From Bacteroidia bacterium (GTDB taxonomy: Bacteria > Bacteroidota > Bacteroidia > Cytophagales > Cyclobacteriaceae), in NCBI GenBank assembly GCA_025356795.1, contig JANXRR010000468.1:1-6868 (forward strand): a stretch of 6,868 nt of DNA, in the 5' to 3' direction. The notes under the pieces were generated by a model. It was not told the origin of the DNA, made no database searches, and saw only the letters and a program-made list of their open reading frames with translations. Made by a program: the position numbers and the translations under genes. Below, piece after piece: positions 1-6,700 of the stretch. Position 1 is the stretch's first letter. The number at the start of each line of letters is the position of its first letter.

Positions 1-684
1 GTATCCATGATGTGTTTTGTGAAGACACAAACCCAGGAAAAGGCAAGTGCACAACACAGAATAATGATAGGTGGAAACATTGGCAAAAATAAAATCACAC
101 CAAACGAAAACGCTATTGATGATTACGAATTTTGTTTTGAAGCGCTCTATCCCTTTGTCGATTATTTTGTAGTTAATGTAAGTTCTCCCAATACACCTGG
201 GCTTAGAGAGCTGCAAGAAAAAGAACCGTTGCGAAAATTATTGATGCACGTAAGAAGTCTAAACTTCAAAAAAGAAAAATCAAAGCCAGTTCTTTTAAAG
301 ATCGCACCCGATCTTTCCACCAGTCAGCTAGACGATGTAATAGAAATTTTAAAACTCACTAAAACGGATGGTGTTATTGCTACGAACACCACGCTTTCAA
401 GAGAAGGTCTTACCACCACCGCTGAAGAAATTGCAGCAATGGGCAATGGAGGCCTCAGCGGAAAGCCACTGGCAACAAAAGCAAATGAAGTAATTGCTTA
501 CTTGCGCAAAAATTTAGGCCCCTCGTATCCCATCATTGGTGTGGGCGGCATTATGAGCGCGCAAGATGCTTTGGATAAATTGGATGCGGGTGCAGACTTA
601 ATTCAAATTTACACGGGATTTATCTATGAAGGTCCTGGCTTTGTAAAAAAAATTAATCAAGCAATTATCAATCGAAACGGATAG
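1..684 (+). CDS. pyrD: Dihydroorotate dehydrogenase (quinone), class 2, 5'-truncated by window edge
   Basis: It oxidises dihydroorotate to orotate in pyrimidine synthesis, using FMN and passing electrons to membrane quinone. The frame is open to the left edge; counting residues from the ATG at position 7 (probably not the true start), about 225 residues are visible of a family length near 340. Family blocks appear in order: IGGNIGKNK (21-29), [12 protein letters not shown] (56-67, containing the class 2 catalytic serine), LLKIAPDLS (96-104), [12 protein letters not shown] (121-132), GGLSGKPL (148-155), PIIGVGGI (175-182) and [11 protein letters not shown] (200-210). The last ones are FMN-phosphate binding segments. 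[12 protein letters not shown] and GGLSGKPL match class 2 (PyrD of E. coli) rather than cytosolic class 1 enzymes. Oddity: the roughly 20 residues before IMIGG do not show the expected NNxG...RLK pattern. The stop lies 17 bp inside the convergent permease gene. Identity is firm; the start is outside the window. Confidence 0.95.
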   Translation, partial: VSMMCFVKTQTQEKASAQHRIMIGGNIGKNKITPNENAIDDYEFCFEALYPFVDYFVVNVSSPNTPGLRELQEKEPLRKLLMHVRSLNFKKEKSKPVLLKIAPDLSTSQLDDVIEILKLTKTDGVIATNTTLSREGLTTTAEEIAAMGNGGLSGKPLATKANEVIAYLRKNLGPSYPIIGVGGIMSAQDALDKLDAGADLIQIYTGFIYEGPGFVKKINQAIINRNG

Positions 685-1888
685 CTTTTATTGGACTTAT
701 CTTCGCTATTAAAGCCGTTGGTAAAATAAGAATAAGAGCCACCACTATAAAAACGAGTAAGTTTAACACAAGAATTATTTGCCAGTCCCACCCGATGGGC
801 ACATAGCTCATATAATAATCATGAGCATTGAGTTTAAAAAAATGAAAGTGAGATTGAAGGAAACAAATCCCCAGCCCTACAATATTTCCCCAGATAAGGC
901 CTTTCGTAATCAGACTTATTCCATTAAAAATAAAAATTGCTTGAATGAGTTTATCCTTAGCGCCAAGGGCTTTTAATAAGCCAATCATAGAAGTGCGCTC
1001 CATCACCAAAATTAGAATCACCGAAATCATATTCACGCATACTACTATCAGAATAATTACTAACAAAATATCTACCTGCCGCGAAATAAGTGCTAACCAT
1101 TCAAATACTTGAATGTATTTATCTTCTACTTTTTCAATGAACAAATCATAATCCATACTTTCGCCAATGGCTGTGGCGGCTGCTTCTATATTAGTATTTG
1201 GTTTTAAGTAAATTTGTAATCCGCCAGCAACACTGTCGCCCCAGTTATTTAATCGTTGCACCATTCGTATATCACCTATGATAATTTTAGCATCAAAATA
1301 ATCGGAAAGATTAGTTTCATAAATACCCACCAACTTAAGTTTTCTAAAGCGTGGAGGACGTTGAAAGAAATGGATCATTACATCATCTCCTATTTTAATA
1401 TCAAGCTTGTCAGCTATACTTTTACTCAGCATCACTTCTCGTGAATAAGAAGAATCAGGAAATTGAATGAACCTTCCTTCTACAATGTTTTCTTTGAAGC
1501 GATTTACATCAAAACTTTTTCCAACGCCTTTCAATATCACACCTAATATTTCGTTTTCGGTTTTAATAAGCCCTGGCTTATGAATGAACTCCTGAACATT
1601 ATCAATAAAATTAAATTGTGAAGGATTGTTATAGAGATCAATACTAAAGTCAAAAGGCTGCTCTTCGGTTGAATTATTGAGCGTGTATTTAGTTACGAGT
1701 AAATGAGCACTAAAACTATAAATCTTATCTTTCACTGTTTCCTGAAAACCCTTCATTATCAAAAACGAAACGATAGCGGCCGCCAAGCCAATAGCAATGC
1801 TAACAATAGCAATTTTATGAATAACGGTTGAAAACCCTCCACCTTTTGCCTGCCTGATTCTTTTGGAAATGAAATACGAGAGGTTCAA
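668..1888 (-). CDS. ABC transporter permease, LolC/LolE-like (FtsX/MacB-PCD family)
   Basis: Inner-membrane permease of the family that releases lipoproteins (LolC/LolE) or moves other substrates with a LolD-like ATPase. At 406 aa it matches E. coli LolC and LolE (about 400-414 aa). Layout: a short N-terminal segment ([11 protein letters not shown]), TM1 at about 23-45, a large periplasmic MacB-PCD-like domain at about 46-270, then three C-terminal TM segments at about 272-296, 316-345 and 368-392. The cytoplasmic loop [14 protein letters not shown] (297-310) is the FtsX-type coupling region, and the protein ends [10 protein letters not shown], typical of the family. The start is a TTG: an in-frame TAA lies five codons upstream and the next in-frame ATG (residue 45) would delete TM1. 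No ATPase gene is adjacent, so the partner must lie elsewhere. The true substrate cannot be read from sequence; lipoprotein release is family inference. The gene is convergent with pyrD and divergent from the namZ-like gene. Confidence 0.86.
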   Translation of the reverse strand: MNLSYFISKRIRQAKGGGFSTVIHKIAIVSIAIGLAAAIVSFLIMKGFQETVKDKIYSFSAHLLVTKYTLNNSTEEQPFDFSIDLYNNPSQFNFIDNVQEFIHKPGLIKTENEILGVILKGVGKSFDVNRFKENIVEGRFIQFPDSSYSREVMLSKSIADKLDIKIGDDVMIHFFQRPPRFRKLKLVGIYETNLSDYFDAKIIIGDIRMVQRLNNWGDSVAGGLQIYLKPNTNIEAAATAIGESMDYDLFIEKVEDKYIQVFEWLALISRQVDILLVIILIVVCVNMISVILILVMERTSMIGLLKALGAKDKLIQAIFIFNGISLITKGLIWGNIVGLGICFLQSHFHFFKLNAHDYYMSYVPIGWDWQIILVLNLLVFIVVALILILPTALIAKISPIKAIRFD

Positions 1889-1921
1889 TTTATTAGTAAC
1901 TTAAAACCGATTTAAGGAGAT

Positions 1922-1953
1922 GCAAAATAGACCAACCTTGGAGATATAGCAAA
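1922..1953 (-). promoter_or_regulatory. Candidate Bacteroidota-type promoter for the LolC/E-like permease
   Basis: Read on the minus strand, TTTG (1950-1953) is followed after 20 nt by TATTTTG (ending near 1922). This resembles the Bacteroidota sigma-A consensus TTTG, 19-20 nt, TAnnTTTG, with one base missing from the downstream element. It would start transcription roughly 25-30 nt before the TTG start codon. No comparable element was found on the plus strand for the divergent namZ-like gene. The call rests on motif and spacing only. Confidence 0.3.
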
Positions 1954-1968
1954 CTTGAATCGTCAATT

Positions 1969-3135
1969 ATGAAGAACACTTTTTTAAAGAGTATTGCAAT
2001 AATTCTTTTATTGGTGATCTGTTTCTTGAACGGACTCTCACAGAAAAATAAAATCATTCTTGGAGCCGAGCAATTAGAAGCCTTAAAAGTTGAAGTAGGA
2101 AACAAAAGCATAGGCTTGCTTGTAAACCAAACATCTGTTGTTGGGTCAAAGCATTTAGCTGATACTTTGAAAAGTTTGGGTTTCCGCCTCACTAAAATAT
2201 TTTCGCCCGAGCATGGCTTTCGTGGCACTGCCGATGCTGGAGAGGAAGTAAATAATAGCATTGATAAGCAGACTGGCTTGCCCATTCTTTCTCTCTATGG
2301 GAATAATAAGAAACCCAGAGTGGAAGACCTAGCTTCTGTGGATGTAGTGATTTTCGATATCCAAGATATTGGCGCTCGTTTCTTTACTTACATCAGCTCA
2401 CTGCACTATTTAATGGAAGCCTGCGCGGAGCAAAAAAAGAAAGTTATTGTGCTCGACAGACCTAACCCAAATGGAAGTTACATTGATGGCCCCGTGTTAC
2501 AAGAGCAATTTAAATCATTCGTAGGTATGCACCCCATTCCTATAGTGCATGCACTTACAGCGGGTGAACTAGCACTAATGATCAATGGCGAAGGTTGGTT
2601 AGCCAATCATGCAACTTGTGAGCTCAAAGTTATCACCATGAAAAATTATTCGCATGCCATGCCATACTCACTCTCCATTAGGCCATCGCCCAATTTACCT
2701 AATGATCATGCCATAGCACTGTATCCATCTACATGTTTGTTTGAAGGAACCGTATTGAGTTTAGGAAGAGGGACACAAAATCCGTTTGAAGTAGTGGGGC
2801 ATCCCGATTTAAAAAATATGCCTTATCAATTCACCCCTGTAAGTATTGAGGGCATGGCCAAAAGTCCGTTGTTAGAAAATAAAATATGCTACGGGCTAGA
2901 TTTAAGAAAAGAGAAAGGTGAGAAAGGTGTTTCGCTTAAACATTTAATTGAGATGTATAACTCATTTCCCACGAAGGAAAAATTTTTCACTAGTTATTTT
3001 GATAAACTTGCTGGCAATGCTTTATTAAAAGAGCAAATCAAAAAAGGATTATCCGCAAAAGAAATAAAAGCAACTTGGAAAAAAGATTTGGATACTTATA
3101 AAATCAAACGAAAGAAATATGTGTTGTATCCTTAG
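1969..3135 (+). CDS. namZ: Secreted exo-beta-N-acetylmuramidase, NamZ-like (DUF1343, GH171)
   Basis: The family, founded by NamZ/YbbC of Bacillus subtilis, removes N-acetylmuramic acid from the non-reducing ends of peptidoglycan chains, so a role in wall turnover or muropeptide recovery is likely. The protein has 388 aa. Residues 1-25 form a signal peptide: K2 and K7, a hydrophobic core IAIILLLVICFL, and a plausible cut near LSQ. Cys18 lies in LVIC, which is not a proper lipobox. The mature part carries the DUF1343 signatures: GLLVNQTS (49-56), IFSPEHGFRG (77-86; Glu81 is the likely catalytic acid by family analogy), FDIQDIGARFFTY (129-141), LDRPNPNG (162-169), PSPNLPN (239-245) and YPSTCLFEGTVLSLGRGT (252-269). 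The end (KYVLYP) is normal for the family. It heads the plus-strand gene run, 54 bp before nth. Its substrate has not been shown here, and the gene name is by family only. Confidence 0.88.
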   Translation: MKNTFLKSIAIILLLVICFLNGLSQKNKIILGAEQLEALKVEVGNKSIGLLVNQTSVVGSKHLADTLKSLGFRLTKIFSPEHGFRGTADAGEEVNNSIDKQTGLPILSLYGNNKKPRVEDLASVDVVIFDIQDIGARFFTYISSLHYLMEACAEQKKKVIVLDRPNPNGSYIDGPVLQEQFKSFVGMHPIPIVHALTAGELALMINGEGWLANHATCELKVITMKNYSHAMPYSLSIRPSPNLPNDHAIALYPSTCLFEGTVLSLGRGTQNPFEVVGHPDLKNMPYQFTPVSIEGMAKSPLLENKICYGLDLRKEKGEKGVSLKHLIEMYNSFPTKEKFFTSYFDKLAGNALLKEQIKKGLSAKEIKATWKKDLDTYKIKRKKYVLYP

Positions 3136-3189
3136 CTAATTTATAAGTCAAAAGTTATAAGCAAATTGTTAATAGTTTTTTAGCCAACT

Positions 3190-3825
3190 ATGGCCAAGCA
3201 AGACAAAGTAAATTTCATACTTGATACTCTCGATAAACTCTATCCCAATCCTGAAGTACCATTACATCATAAAGATTCTTATACCTTATTAATATCAGTT
3301 TTGTTATCAGCACAATGCACCGATGAACGTGTCAATAAAATAACACCATTTCTTTTTAAACAGGCAGACAATCCTTACGACATGGTTAAACTCTCTATTG
3401 AAGAAATCCGAGAGATCATTAAACCTTGCGGCTTATCACCCATGAAATCGAAAGGAATTTACGGGCTTTCAAAAATTCTTATCGATAAGTATAGCGGCCA
3501 GGTGCCTCATTCTTTTGAAGAGTTGGAGGAATTGCCTGCTGTAGGGCATAAGACAGCCTCGGTAGTTATGACGCAATGGTTTGGCATTCCTGCTTTTCCC
3601 GTGGATACACATATTCACCGATTGGCTTATCGCTGGGGCCTCACCAATGGAAAAAGTGTAGAGCAAACTGAGCAGGATCTTAAAAGGCTTATTCCAGAAA
3701 GCCGATGGAACAAAATACATTTGCAGATAATCTATTTTGGAAGGCAATATTGTAAAGCTAGAGGGCATGATTGGAGGGAGTGCCCTATCTGTAAAAAATA
3801 TTTAAGAAAAAGTTTAAGAGATTAA
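3190..3825 (+). CDS. nth: Endonuclease III (DNA glycosylase/AP lyase) with incomplete Fe-S ligand set
   Basis: This base-excision repair enzyme removes oxidised pyrimidines and cuts the abasic site. At 211 aa it equals E. coli Nth in length. Visible landmarks are the LLSAQCTDERVN segment (38-49), the helix-hairpin-helix LPAVGHKTASVV (115-126) with Lys121 (the Schiff-base lysine, E. coli Lys120), and VDTHIHR (138-144) with Asp139 (E. coli Asp138). Both catalytic residues are therefore present. Oddity: E. coli Nth binds [4Fe-4S] through C-x6-C-x2-C-x5-C, whereas here only Cys188, Cys198 and Cys201 occur (C-x9-C-x2-C). The protein ends in KKYLRKSLRD with no fourth cysteine in any nearby frame. 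The cluster may be lost or have another ligand. The stop is 2 nt before the fmt start, so the two are very likely co-transcribed and translationally coupled. Confidence 0.93.
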   Translation: MAKQDKVNFILDTLDKLYPNPEVPLHHKDSYTLLISVLLSAQCTDERVNKITPFLFKQADNPYDMVKLSIEEIREIIKPCGLSPMKSKGIYGLSKILIDKYSGQVPHSFEELEELPAVGHKTASVVMTQWFGIPAFPVDTHIHRLAYRWGLTNGKSVEQTEQDLKRLIPESRWNKIHLQIIYFGRQYCKARGHDWRECPICKKYLRKSLRD

Positions 3826-3827
3826 AG

Positions 3828-4754
3828 ATGAACAATCTAAGGATCATATTTATGGGAACACCTGAGTTTGCAGTGCCAAGCTTAGAAATATTAATTAAAA
3901 ATAAACTCTCCCCCGTGGCAATTGTAACTGCTCCTGATAAACCTCAGGGCCGCGGTCAAAAGCTTGCATTTTCACCCGTAAAAGAATGTGCATTGAAATA
4001 TAACATTCCCGTGCTTCAACCCACTAACTTAAAGTCCGAAGAATTTATTGAAGAGTTAAGAATATATCAGGCCAATCTTCAGATAATTGTTGCTTTTAGA
4101 ATGCTGCCCGAAGTTATATGGGCCATGCCTTTGCTAGGTTCTTTTAATTTACATGGATCATTGCTACCACAGTATAGGGGAGCGGCACCCATTAACTGGG
4201 CAATAATAAATGGCGAAATAGAAACCGGAGTAACAACTTTTTTTTTGAAGCACGCAATTGATACTGGCACCATAATTTATCAAGAAAAAGAACCAATAGC
4301 TGAAAATGATGATGTTGGTTCTTTATACAAAAGACTTATGATAAAAGGTGCTACATTAGTTTTGAAAACAGTAAGAGCAATTGAAGCTGGCAATTACCCA
4401 TCCATTACCCAAGATGAGAGCACCAAAATAAAACATGCTCCGAAAATTCAAAAAGAAACATGTGAAATAAACTGGAATCAAACGAGTGAGAATAGTAAAA
4501 ACTTTGTGCGTGGATTGAGCCCCTATCCGGCCGCATGGGCGTTCATTGAAAATAAAAATTTCAAGATTTATAAAGTATCCTTAATTAAGATAGAATCAAC
4601 AGACGTGAACACAAAAGTTGGGTCATTAAAAACGGATAGTAAAACTTATCTTTGGATAAAAACATTAGACGGTTGGCTTTCCATTGAAGAATTACAGGCA
4701 GAGGGTAAGAAAAGAATGAAAATAGATGAATTTTTTAGAGGGAATAAACTGTAA
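3828..4754 (+). CDS. fmt: Methionyl-tRNA formyltransferase
   Basis: It transfers a formyl group from 10-formyl-tetrahydrofolate to Met-tRNA(fMet) for translation initiation, in the cytoplasm. Its 308 aa are normal length (E. coli 315). The N-terminal Rossmann-like domain begins RIIFMGTPEFAVPSLE (5-20), followed by the tRNA-acceptor loop region TAPDKPQGRGQKL (34-46). The active site FNLHGSLLPQYRGAAPINWA (106-125) contains Asn107 and His109, with Asp145 in AIDTGTII, matching the catalytic Asn106/His108/Asp144 of E. coli. The C-terminal OB-fold domain starts near residue 204 (HAPKIQKE), and VRGLSPYPAAWAF (227-239) is its conserved entry motif. The start ATG sits 2 nt after the nth stop; no ribosome-binding site is visible. 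It is followed 39 bp later by folA, which maintains the same folate pool. Nothing looks damaged. Confidence 0.96.
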   Translation: MNNLRIIFMGTPEFAVPSLEILIKNKLSPVAIVTAPDKPQGRGQKLAFSPVKECALKYNIPVLQPTNLKSEEFIEELRIYQANLQIIVAFRMLPEVIWAMPLLGSFNLHGSLLPQYRGAAPINWAIINGEIETGVTTFFLKHAIDTGTIIYQEKEPIAENDDVGSLYKRLMIKGATLVLKTVRAIEAGNYPSITQDESTKIKHAPKIQKETCEINWNQTSENSKNFVRGLSPYPAAWAFIENKNFKIYKVSLIKIESTDVNTKVGSLKTDSKTYLWIKTLDGWLSIEELQAEGKKRMKIDEFFRGNKL

Positions 4755-4793
4755 AAATTATCATCAACTACTAAAGACCAACCAACAACCCGA

Positions 4794-5303
4794 ATGATTA
4801 TCTCTCTCATTGCAGCGCTATCAGAAAATAAAGTAATAGGAAAAAAGAATGACCTACCCTGGTCGCTGCCAGATGATATGAAGTATTTTATGCAGACTAC
4901 AAGAAATCATCATGTTATTTTAGGAAGAAAAAATTATGATTCTATTCCCGAGAAATTTAAACCATTGCCCAACCGAACAAATATTGTAGTTACACGACAA
5001 AAAGATTTTGTTGCACCAAATTGTATACTAGTTAAATCCATCGCGGAAGCCCTTAAAATAGCGGATGACGCTAATGAAAAAGAAGTGTTTGTTATTGGAG
5101 GTTCCGAAATTTATAAGCAAACCCTAGCTGTTGCCAGCAAACTTTACCTGACAGAAATAAAATCAATAATTGGCGGAGATGTTTTTTTTCCTTCATTTAA
5201 TAAGAATGAGTGGCTCGAAATTTCGAGAGTTAATCATAACCAAATTGATTCAAGACATGCGTATGCATTCGATTTTGTAATTTATGAACGGATTACTTCT
5301 TAA
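4794..5303 (+). CDS. folA: Dihydrofolate reductase
   Basis: It reduces dihydrofolate to tetrahydrofolate with NADPH, sustaining thymidylate, purine and formyl-Met-tRNA synthesis. Its 169 aa are near the usual 160-170. Family motifs are all present: [20 protein letters not shown] (4-23), the substrate helix LPDDMKYF (25-32) in which Asp28 aligns with the catalytic Asp27 of E. coli, [12 protein letters not shown] (41-52; the MGRxTWESI block with Leu-Gly-Arg), RTNIVVTRQ (61-69), the NADPH-binding [12 protein letters not shown] (98-109), and the C-terminal LYLTEI...GGDVFFP (117-133). It looks like an ordinary chromosomal DHFR rather than a trimethoprim-resistance cassette: no integron attC site or integrase is nearby, and it sits inside a housekeeping gene run. 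The start ATG follows a short AC-rich spacer without a Shine-Dalgarno sequence. Confidence 0.96.
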   Translation: MIISLIAALSENKVIGKKNDLPWSLPDDMKYFMQTTRNHHVILGRKNYDSIPEKFKPLPNRTNIVVTRQKDFVAPNCILVKSIAEALKIADDANEKEVFVIGGSEIYKQTLAVASKLYLTEIKSIIGGDVFFPSFNKNEWLEISRVNHNQIDSRHAYAFDFVIYERITS

Positions 5304-5342
5304 AAAAAATGATTCGTATATCTAAAAATTTTATTCTTCAGT

Positions 5343-6152
5343 ATGAATGAAATCGCTGGTAAAATAGTTTGGATTACAGGTGCATCTTCTGGAATTGGCG
5401 AAGCACTAACGTATGAACTAGCAAGCAGAGGAGCGCGACTCATCTTATCTTCGCGCAGAAAAGAAGAACTTGAAAAAGTAAAAGGTAACTGTTCTCCCAA
5501 AACTCAAACAAATATTCGTATTCTTCCTCTCGATTTGTCCGAAGCCGTAACGCTAAAACTTTGCACCGAAGCAGCTATTCAAATTTTTGGCCGCATCGAT
5601 GTGCTTATAAACAATGGTGGAATAAGTCAGAGAAGTTTGGCAAAAGAAACTTCATTGGAGGTGGACAGAAAAATTATGGAGGTCAATTATTTTGGAACAT
5701 TAGCATTAACTAAATATCTTCTTCCTCATTTCATAAAACATAAATCAGGTCATTTTGTAGTGATAAGTAGTGTTATGGGTATTATTGGCACACCGTATCG
5801 CTCCGGTTACGCTGCTGCCAAACATGCTTTGCATGGATTTTTTGATTCAATACGAGCGGAGCTTTGGCAGGAAAATAAAAAAATTTATGTCACGCTAATT
5901 TGCCCAGGTTGGATACGAACTAATGTTACATTGAATGCGCTTAAAGGCGATGGAACCGCGATGAACGAGATGGATGAAACCACGGCCAGAGGCATGTTGC
6001 CTAAAGAGTGTGCTATCAAAATTATTAAAGCAATACAAAATAAAAAAGACGAAGTATATGTTGGCGGATCAAAAGAATTATTGGGTGTTTATTTAAAGCG
6101 ATTTTTGCCGTTGATATTTTCAAGGGTAGTAAGAAAAATAAAGGTGAGGTAA
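5343..6152 (+). CDS. Short-chain dehydrogenase/reductase, classical, NADP(H)-type
   Basis: It is an oxidoreductase of the classical SDR fold; the substrate is unknown. The 269-aa protein has TGASSGIG (12-19, dinucleotide binding), LINNGG (88-93), Asn115 in VNYFG, and the catalytic Ser143, Tyr156 and Lys160 (ISS at 141-143, YAAAK at 156-160, with the usual S-x12-Y-x3-K spacing), followed by CPGWIRTN (187-194). The basic pair Arg38-Arg39 after the second beta strand points to NADP(H) rather than NAD(H). The C-terminus from about 240 (GGSKELLGVYLKRFLPLIFS, then a basic tail) is hydrophobic and basic, like the DHRS7/11-beta-HSD-like subgroup, and may touch the membrane (inference). It is 39 bp after folA and is the last gene of the run. 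Lipid, steroid-like or carbonyl substrates are all possible; the sequence does not decide. Confidence 0.9.
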   Translation: MNEIAGKIVWITGASSGIGEALTYELASRGARLILSSRRKEELEKVKGNCSPKTQTNIRILPLDLSEAVTLKLCTEAAIQIFGRIDVLINNGGISQRSLAKETSLEVDRKIMEVNYFGTLALTKYLLPHFIKHKSGHFVVISSVMGIIGTPYRSGYAAAKHALHGFFDSIRAELWQENKKIYVTLICPGWIRTNVTLNALKGDGTAMNEMDETTARGMLPKECAIKIIKAIQNKKDEVYVGGSKELLGVYLKRFLPLIFSRVVRKIKVR

Positions 6153-6190
6153 TGCAATCGTAGCTTGAATAACCCTAATTCTACTGATTG

Positions 6191-6240
6191 CTTTCGCGGC
6201 CGAATTCTTAAATACCGCAGAAGCTCAGTTTCGTTTTTTG
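6191..6240 (+). terminator. Weak terminator-like hairpin after the SDR gene
   Basis: CTTTCGCGG (6191-6199) can pair with CCGCAGAAG (6215-6223) with one G-U pair and one C-A mismatch, leaving a 15-nt loop. A T-rich stretch with six consecutive T (6234-6239) follows, but about 10 nt after the stem, which is further than in a good intrinsic terminator. It lies 39 bp after the last gene of the run, where a terminator is expected. Confidence 0.25.
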
Positions 6241-6276
6241 TTTCCATAAAAAGTTTAGGTAAACCTGCCAGACCTA

Positions 6277-6444
6277 TCAATCAAGTGGATCAACAGCTTG
6301 TCCACCGATTGAACTACCTAATGTGTATTTTTCAATTCTACTTCTAAATTCTGCAAATTCAGGCTTACCTATGCCATCTGTAATCGGTAATTCCTGTGCG
6401 AATATGGTACTCGATAAGAATGGACAACCGCAACAAAGCTGCAT
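6277..6444 (-). CDS. Small hypothetical ORF, 55 aa, possible exported peptide or gene remnant
   Basis: Not recognised. On the minus strand an ATG opens a 55-codon frame; an in-frame TAA lies six codons before the ATG, so it cannot be much longer in this frame. Codon use looks like coding sequence. The N-terminus MQLCCGCPFLSSTIFAQ ends like a Bacteroidota signal peptide (SSTIFAQ, then ELPITDGIGKPEF), but it lacks the usual basic start and has three Cys at 4, 5 and 7. The sister frame over the same bases reads a more hydrophobic AALLRLSIL, so a frameshift inside a former signal sequence is conceivable. The C-terminal part (RIEKYTLGSSIGGQAVDPLD) shows no known motif. It may be a real small secreted protein, a decayed gene, or chance. 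No clear promoter was found upstream. Confidence 0.3.
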   Translation of the reverse strand: MQLCCGCPFLSSTIFAQELPITDGIGKPEFAEFRSRIEKYTLGSSIGGQAVDPLD

Positions 6445-6700
6445 TTGATGGGTGATGGATTATATTTATTTATCTAAGACATTAGTTAAAACTAAACCTT
6501 TTTCAACGCGAGATTTTTAATTTCTAAAAATTATTGCCATCGATGCAAAGAAACAGAATGATACTCAGAGAATGCGTGATCAAATATAATGAGTCAATAA
6601 TTCATTCTTTTTCATAACCTATCTACTTTTCCAGTACTATAATTTAGTTGCAGCATTTGATTCTATGAGATATGTTCTTTTTCCTTATTAAAACAAAAAC
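6445..6700. other. Gene-poor AT-rich stretch, nothing recognised
   Basis: Together with 6153-6276 this forms most of the space between the SDR gene and the right-edge peptide gene. All frames are interrupted frequently; the longest plus-strand ATG frame I see here is a 24-codon one at 6543-6617 with no recognisable content. There is no tRNA-like fold, strong inverted repeat or direct repeat pair. It may hold the promoter of the gene starting at 6701: a weak TTG (6648-6650), 20 nt, TATGTTCT (6671-6678) arrangement is present but is two bases off the Bacteroidota consensus. Confidence 0.5.

Larger units (their letters stand above)
1969..6152 (+). other. Probable operon namZ-like / nth / fmt / folA / SDR
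   Basis: Five plus-strand genes follow each other with gaps of 54, 2, 39 and 39 bp and no convincing terminator between them. nth-fmt is certainly close enough for coupling; the namZ-nth gap (3136-3189) is the most likely place for a separate promoter. The only functional link evident is fmt with folA through folate one-carbon units. Co-transcription is inferred from spacing and direction alone. Confidence 0.5.

Noticed and set aside
779..1444. Plus-strand ORFs of about 60 codons opposite the permease
   Set aside because: They lie antisense to a well-supported membrane protein and show no domain or signal; they are shadows of its codon pattern.
1777..1784. NotI site GCGGCCGC in the permease
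   Set aside because: It encodes part of TM1 in frame (Leu-Ala-Ala-Ala region), so it is natural coding sequence, not a cloning scar.
1911..1950. Perfect-looking AAGGAG directly before an ATG at 1920 opening a 9-codon frame
   Set aside because: There is no spacer between AAGGAG and ATG, the frame ends at once, and Bacteroidota rarely use Shine-Dalgarno sites.
1893..2285. 130-codon minus-strand ORF upstream of the permease
   Set aside because: It overlaps the signal peptide and first DUF1343 motifs of the namZ-like gene antisense and has no family features.
3138..3181. AT-rich inverted repeat (TTATAA twice) followed by six T between the namZ-like gene and nth
   Set aside because: The stem is all A-T with a bulge, TTATAA is its own complement, and the T run starts about 8 nt after the repeat; too weak to call a terminator.
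3469..4273. Minus-strand ORFs opposite nth and fmt
   Set aside because: Antisense shadows of two strongly conserved genes.
5309..5350. 13-codon ORF overlapping the SDR start, a possible leader peptide
   Set aside because: No regulatory codon run or hairpin goes with it; short frames like this are expected by chance.
6196..6207. CGGCCG next to GAATTC, resembling a cloning adaptor
   Set aside because: It does not match a full EcoRI-NotI adaptor and the flanks show no vector-like sequence; likely chance, though it also forms part of the hairpin noted there.
6089..6347. 63-codon minus-strand and 60-codon plus-strand ORFs after the SDR gene
   Set aside because: They overlap each other, the minus one needs a TTG start and runs into the SDR 3' end, and neither shows a motif. 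The minus one could be a displaced continuation of the 6277-6444 ORF, but that cannot be supported here.
6543..6617. 24-codon plus-strand ORF starting MQRNRMILRE
   Set aside because: Too short, with no signal peptide or motif and no promoter.
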